5,244 bases of DNA from an archaeon (GTDB lineage Archaea; Asgardarchaeota; Hermodarchaeia; Hermodarchaeales; Hermodarchaeaceae): positions 1 to 5,244 of the forward strand of contig JABXGS010000250.1 in NCBI GenBank assembly GCA_016550425.1, given 5' to 3'. The translations under genes and the position numbers were made by a program. The notes beneath the pieces are model-generated. The model had not been told where the DNA came from and did no database searches. It worked only from the letters and a program-made list of their open reading frames with translations. Positions 4,024-5,244 of the stretch are shown piece by piece. Numbering within the stretch: the first letter of the stretch is position 1; each line of letters opens with the position of its first letter.

Positions 4024-5244
4024 TCAACAATTAAGTTCATTCTTTTTGATGAACTTCCGAATCCTTCCTGGATAATAACAGATACCAAGTTTATCGAAAA
4101 TGAATTCAACGATTTCTCCAGGGCTTTTTCCTTCTTTTGATAATTTTTTGATATAATTTTCTGCCTCCGTAGTTATAGGAGTCCTTACATGTAAAGCTCT
4201 CGCTGCCATCATTCTTGAGAGCTTATCTGCTTGTTCTTGTCGTCCCGTTGCATGTAAGAAAAATGGGAGTTCGGCTGCATGAACAACGCTTGATTGTTGT
4301 TCAATAATAACGCGATTTCGAAGAAATCTACTATTGATTCCAAGTGAAAGAAGGAATTCGATTAGAAAGGGGCTATTGACCTCACTTGCATTTCCAAGTT
4401 TCTGATATTTCGTGTTGGCATATCCATCTCCGTCATTAAGACCTTGAAGGAACTTGATGCGGATAGGTTTGGGTGCAGTGAGGAGCCAGGGAGCTGTGAT
4501 TGGTGTGTAGGTGCTGAGTTGATTGGGGTGAAGACCAAGGCAGATGTGCTTGATCCAAGTGAGGAGTGGTGTATTCTGACTTCGCCATCGGTGCTTGTTA
4601 GTACTGGTCTTATATTCGGCGTGAACGCCGATGTGTCCGAGATAGTAGCAGACGGCATCACCGAATTGCTTACTCCAGGGATAGTTTTTCGATAGGTTTA
4701 GTGCAAGTCGGGTAGAAGTGTAGTAGGGTGTGATTTTGCCGGCGTCGCTGACGAGGGCACCAAGTAGGTAGGCGAAGGCTTCGGTTTGGGGGATGGGTCC
4801 GAATTGTTGGTGCCATTGGGTCATGGCGGGGTTGGTGCGGGGGGTAAGTTGTTGGAGGACGGGTTGGATTTGTGTCCATGTGGTGATGGTGGTGGGGACG
4901 TGGATGAAGTGGGTGGGGTGGAAGCGGCCTTCCATGATGAGGGGGAGCCATTGGTTGCCGGGGGTGGGTGGTGTGGGGGGGATGCGGCGGGCGAGGTTGA
5001 GGAGGCCGGGGCGGGCTGTGTTGGTGCACCAGTCTTTGATGTTGGTGACGGTTTTGTTGGTGGTGGTGGCGAGGTCGGTGTAGCTGTGGCCGCCTTTAGC
5101 GAGGAGGGTGAGGACGTGGAAGTATTTGGTGCATTGGGTGAGGCGGTCGGGTTGGCCTTTGGCGTGGTCGAGGAATTGGGCAGGGTAGTAGGTGTGTAGT
5201 CGATTATGCAGGTCGGTTGAGGTCTGAATGTTGGTGTTGGTTTC
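4024..5244 (-). CDS. LAGLIDADG homing endonuclease-like protein, 5' end beyond the window
   Basis: The reading frame is open from the right edge to TGA at 4026-4024, giving 406 visible residues with the true start outside. An ATG at 4935 would give 303 residues, but the 103 codons before it form a helix-turn-helix-like segment (about 44-75 of the visible protein, SYTDLATTTNKTVTNIKDWC), so the longer form is preferred. Two LAGLIDADG motifs are present, so one chain could supply both halves of the active site: YLLGALVSDAG (159-169, Asp167) and FLQGLNDGDG (265-274, Asp273). The second fits the consensus at L, G, L, D, D and G. The C-terminal part (about 360-400) has a second helix-turn-helix-like pattern. 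No intein splice-junction residues are visible at the C-terminus, so it looks free-standing or intron-borne. The first half is very Thr/Pro/His/Asn/Gln-rich because its coding strand is C/A-skewed; the last 415 bases are AT-rich and balanced. Family assignment is firm; activity is inferred. Confidence 0.8.
   Translation of the reverse strand, partial: ETNTNIQTSTDLHNRLHTYYPAQFLDHAKGQPDRLTQCTKYFHVLTLLAKGGHSYTDLATTTNKTVTNIKDWCTNTARPGLLNLARRIPPTPPTPGNQWLPLIMEGRFHPTHFIHVPTTITTWTQIQPVLQQLTPRTNPAMTQWHQQFGPIPQTEAFAYLLGALVSDAGKITPYYTSTRLALNLSKNYPWSKQFGDAVCYYLGHIGVHAEYKTSTNKHRWRSQNTPLLTWIKHICLGLHPNQLSTYTPITAPWLLTAPKPIRIKFLQGLNDGDGYANTKYQKLGNASEVNSPFLIEFLLSLGINSRFLRNRVIIEQQSSVVHAAELPFFLHATGRQEQADKLSRMMAARALHVRTPITTEAENYIKKLSKEGKSPGEIVEFIFDKLGICYYPGRIRKFIKKNELNC
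4440..5244. other. Patch with G/T-rich, C-poor + strand
   Basis: Row counts are 23 G to 7 C at 4501-4560 and 32 G to 9 C at 4921-4980, whereas 4381-4440 has 9 G to 15 C. The sign is opposite to the patch on the left. The border near 4440 falls inside the endonuclease gene, close to its second catalytic motif. The patch continues to the right edge. Confidence 0.7.

Noticed and set aside
4362..4935. Start of the endonuclease at the ATG at 4935
   Set aside because: The frame stays open for 103 more codons to the window edge and includes a helix-turn-helix-like segment, so this Met is probably internal.
4786..5199. Gly/Val-rich open frame on the + strand
   Set aside because: It is the complement of the C/A-rich endonuclease frame, has no start signal of the local type and shows no domain features.

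Overview
This window most likely comes from an archaeon, and the best guess is an Asgard-type genome of moderate GC. Three things point there. The alanine aminotransferase closely resembles archaeal (Thermococcales-type) AlaAT. The ribosome binding sites are of the GGTGA type. A Ras/Arf-like small GTPase is fused behind a longin-like domain, and eukaryote-like GTPases and longin domains are typical of Asgard archaea. No 16S rRNA or ribosomal protein is present, so the lineage is an inference.

Layout from left to right: (1) a complete PLP-dependent aminotransferase on the + strand (49-1260); (2) converging on it, a small unrecognised protein with a repetitive acidic tail on the - strand (1290-1622), its stop codon overlapping a terminator-like hairpin; (3) upstream of that on the same strand, a long coiled-coil protein of unknown function (1708-2937); (4) a 162-base divergent control region (2938-3099); (5) the longin-GTPase fusion on the + strand (3100-3990), which appears to begin at an AUU codon placed 7 bases after a strong GGTGA site; (6) a 33-base AT-rich convergent spacer; (7) a LAGLIDADG homing endonuclease-like protein on the - strand whose 5' end runs off the right edge (4024-5244).

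The coiled-coil gene and the GTPase gene are divergently transcribed from one short region and may form a GTPase/effector pair. That rests on position only. The aminotransferase is a housekeeping enzyme linking alanine/pyruvate to glutamate/2-oxoglutarate. The endonuclease is probably a selfish element.

The most unusual property is compositional. The window is a mosaic of strong strand-skew patches whose borders lie inside genes. From about 2100 to 3970 the + strand is rich in C and A and poor in G, across a - strand gene, a non-coding spacer and a + strand gene alike. From about 4440 to the right edge the + strand is instead rich in G and T. Codon choice follows the DNA strand rather than the gene, so a strand-specific mutational or DNA-processing history looks more likely than translational selection.

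No rRNA, tRNA, CRISPR array or insertion sequence was recognised, and no gene-free stretch exceeds 300 bases.
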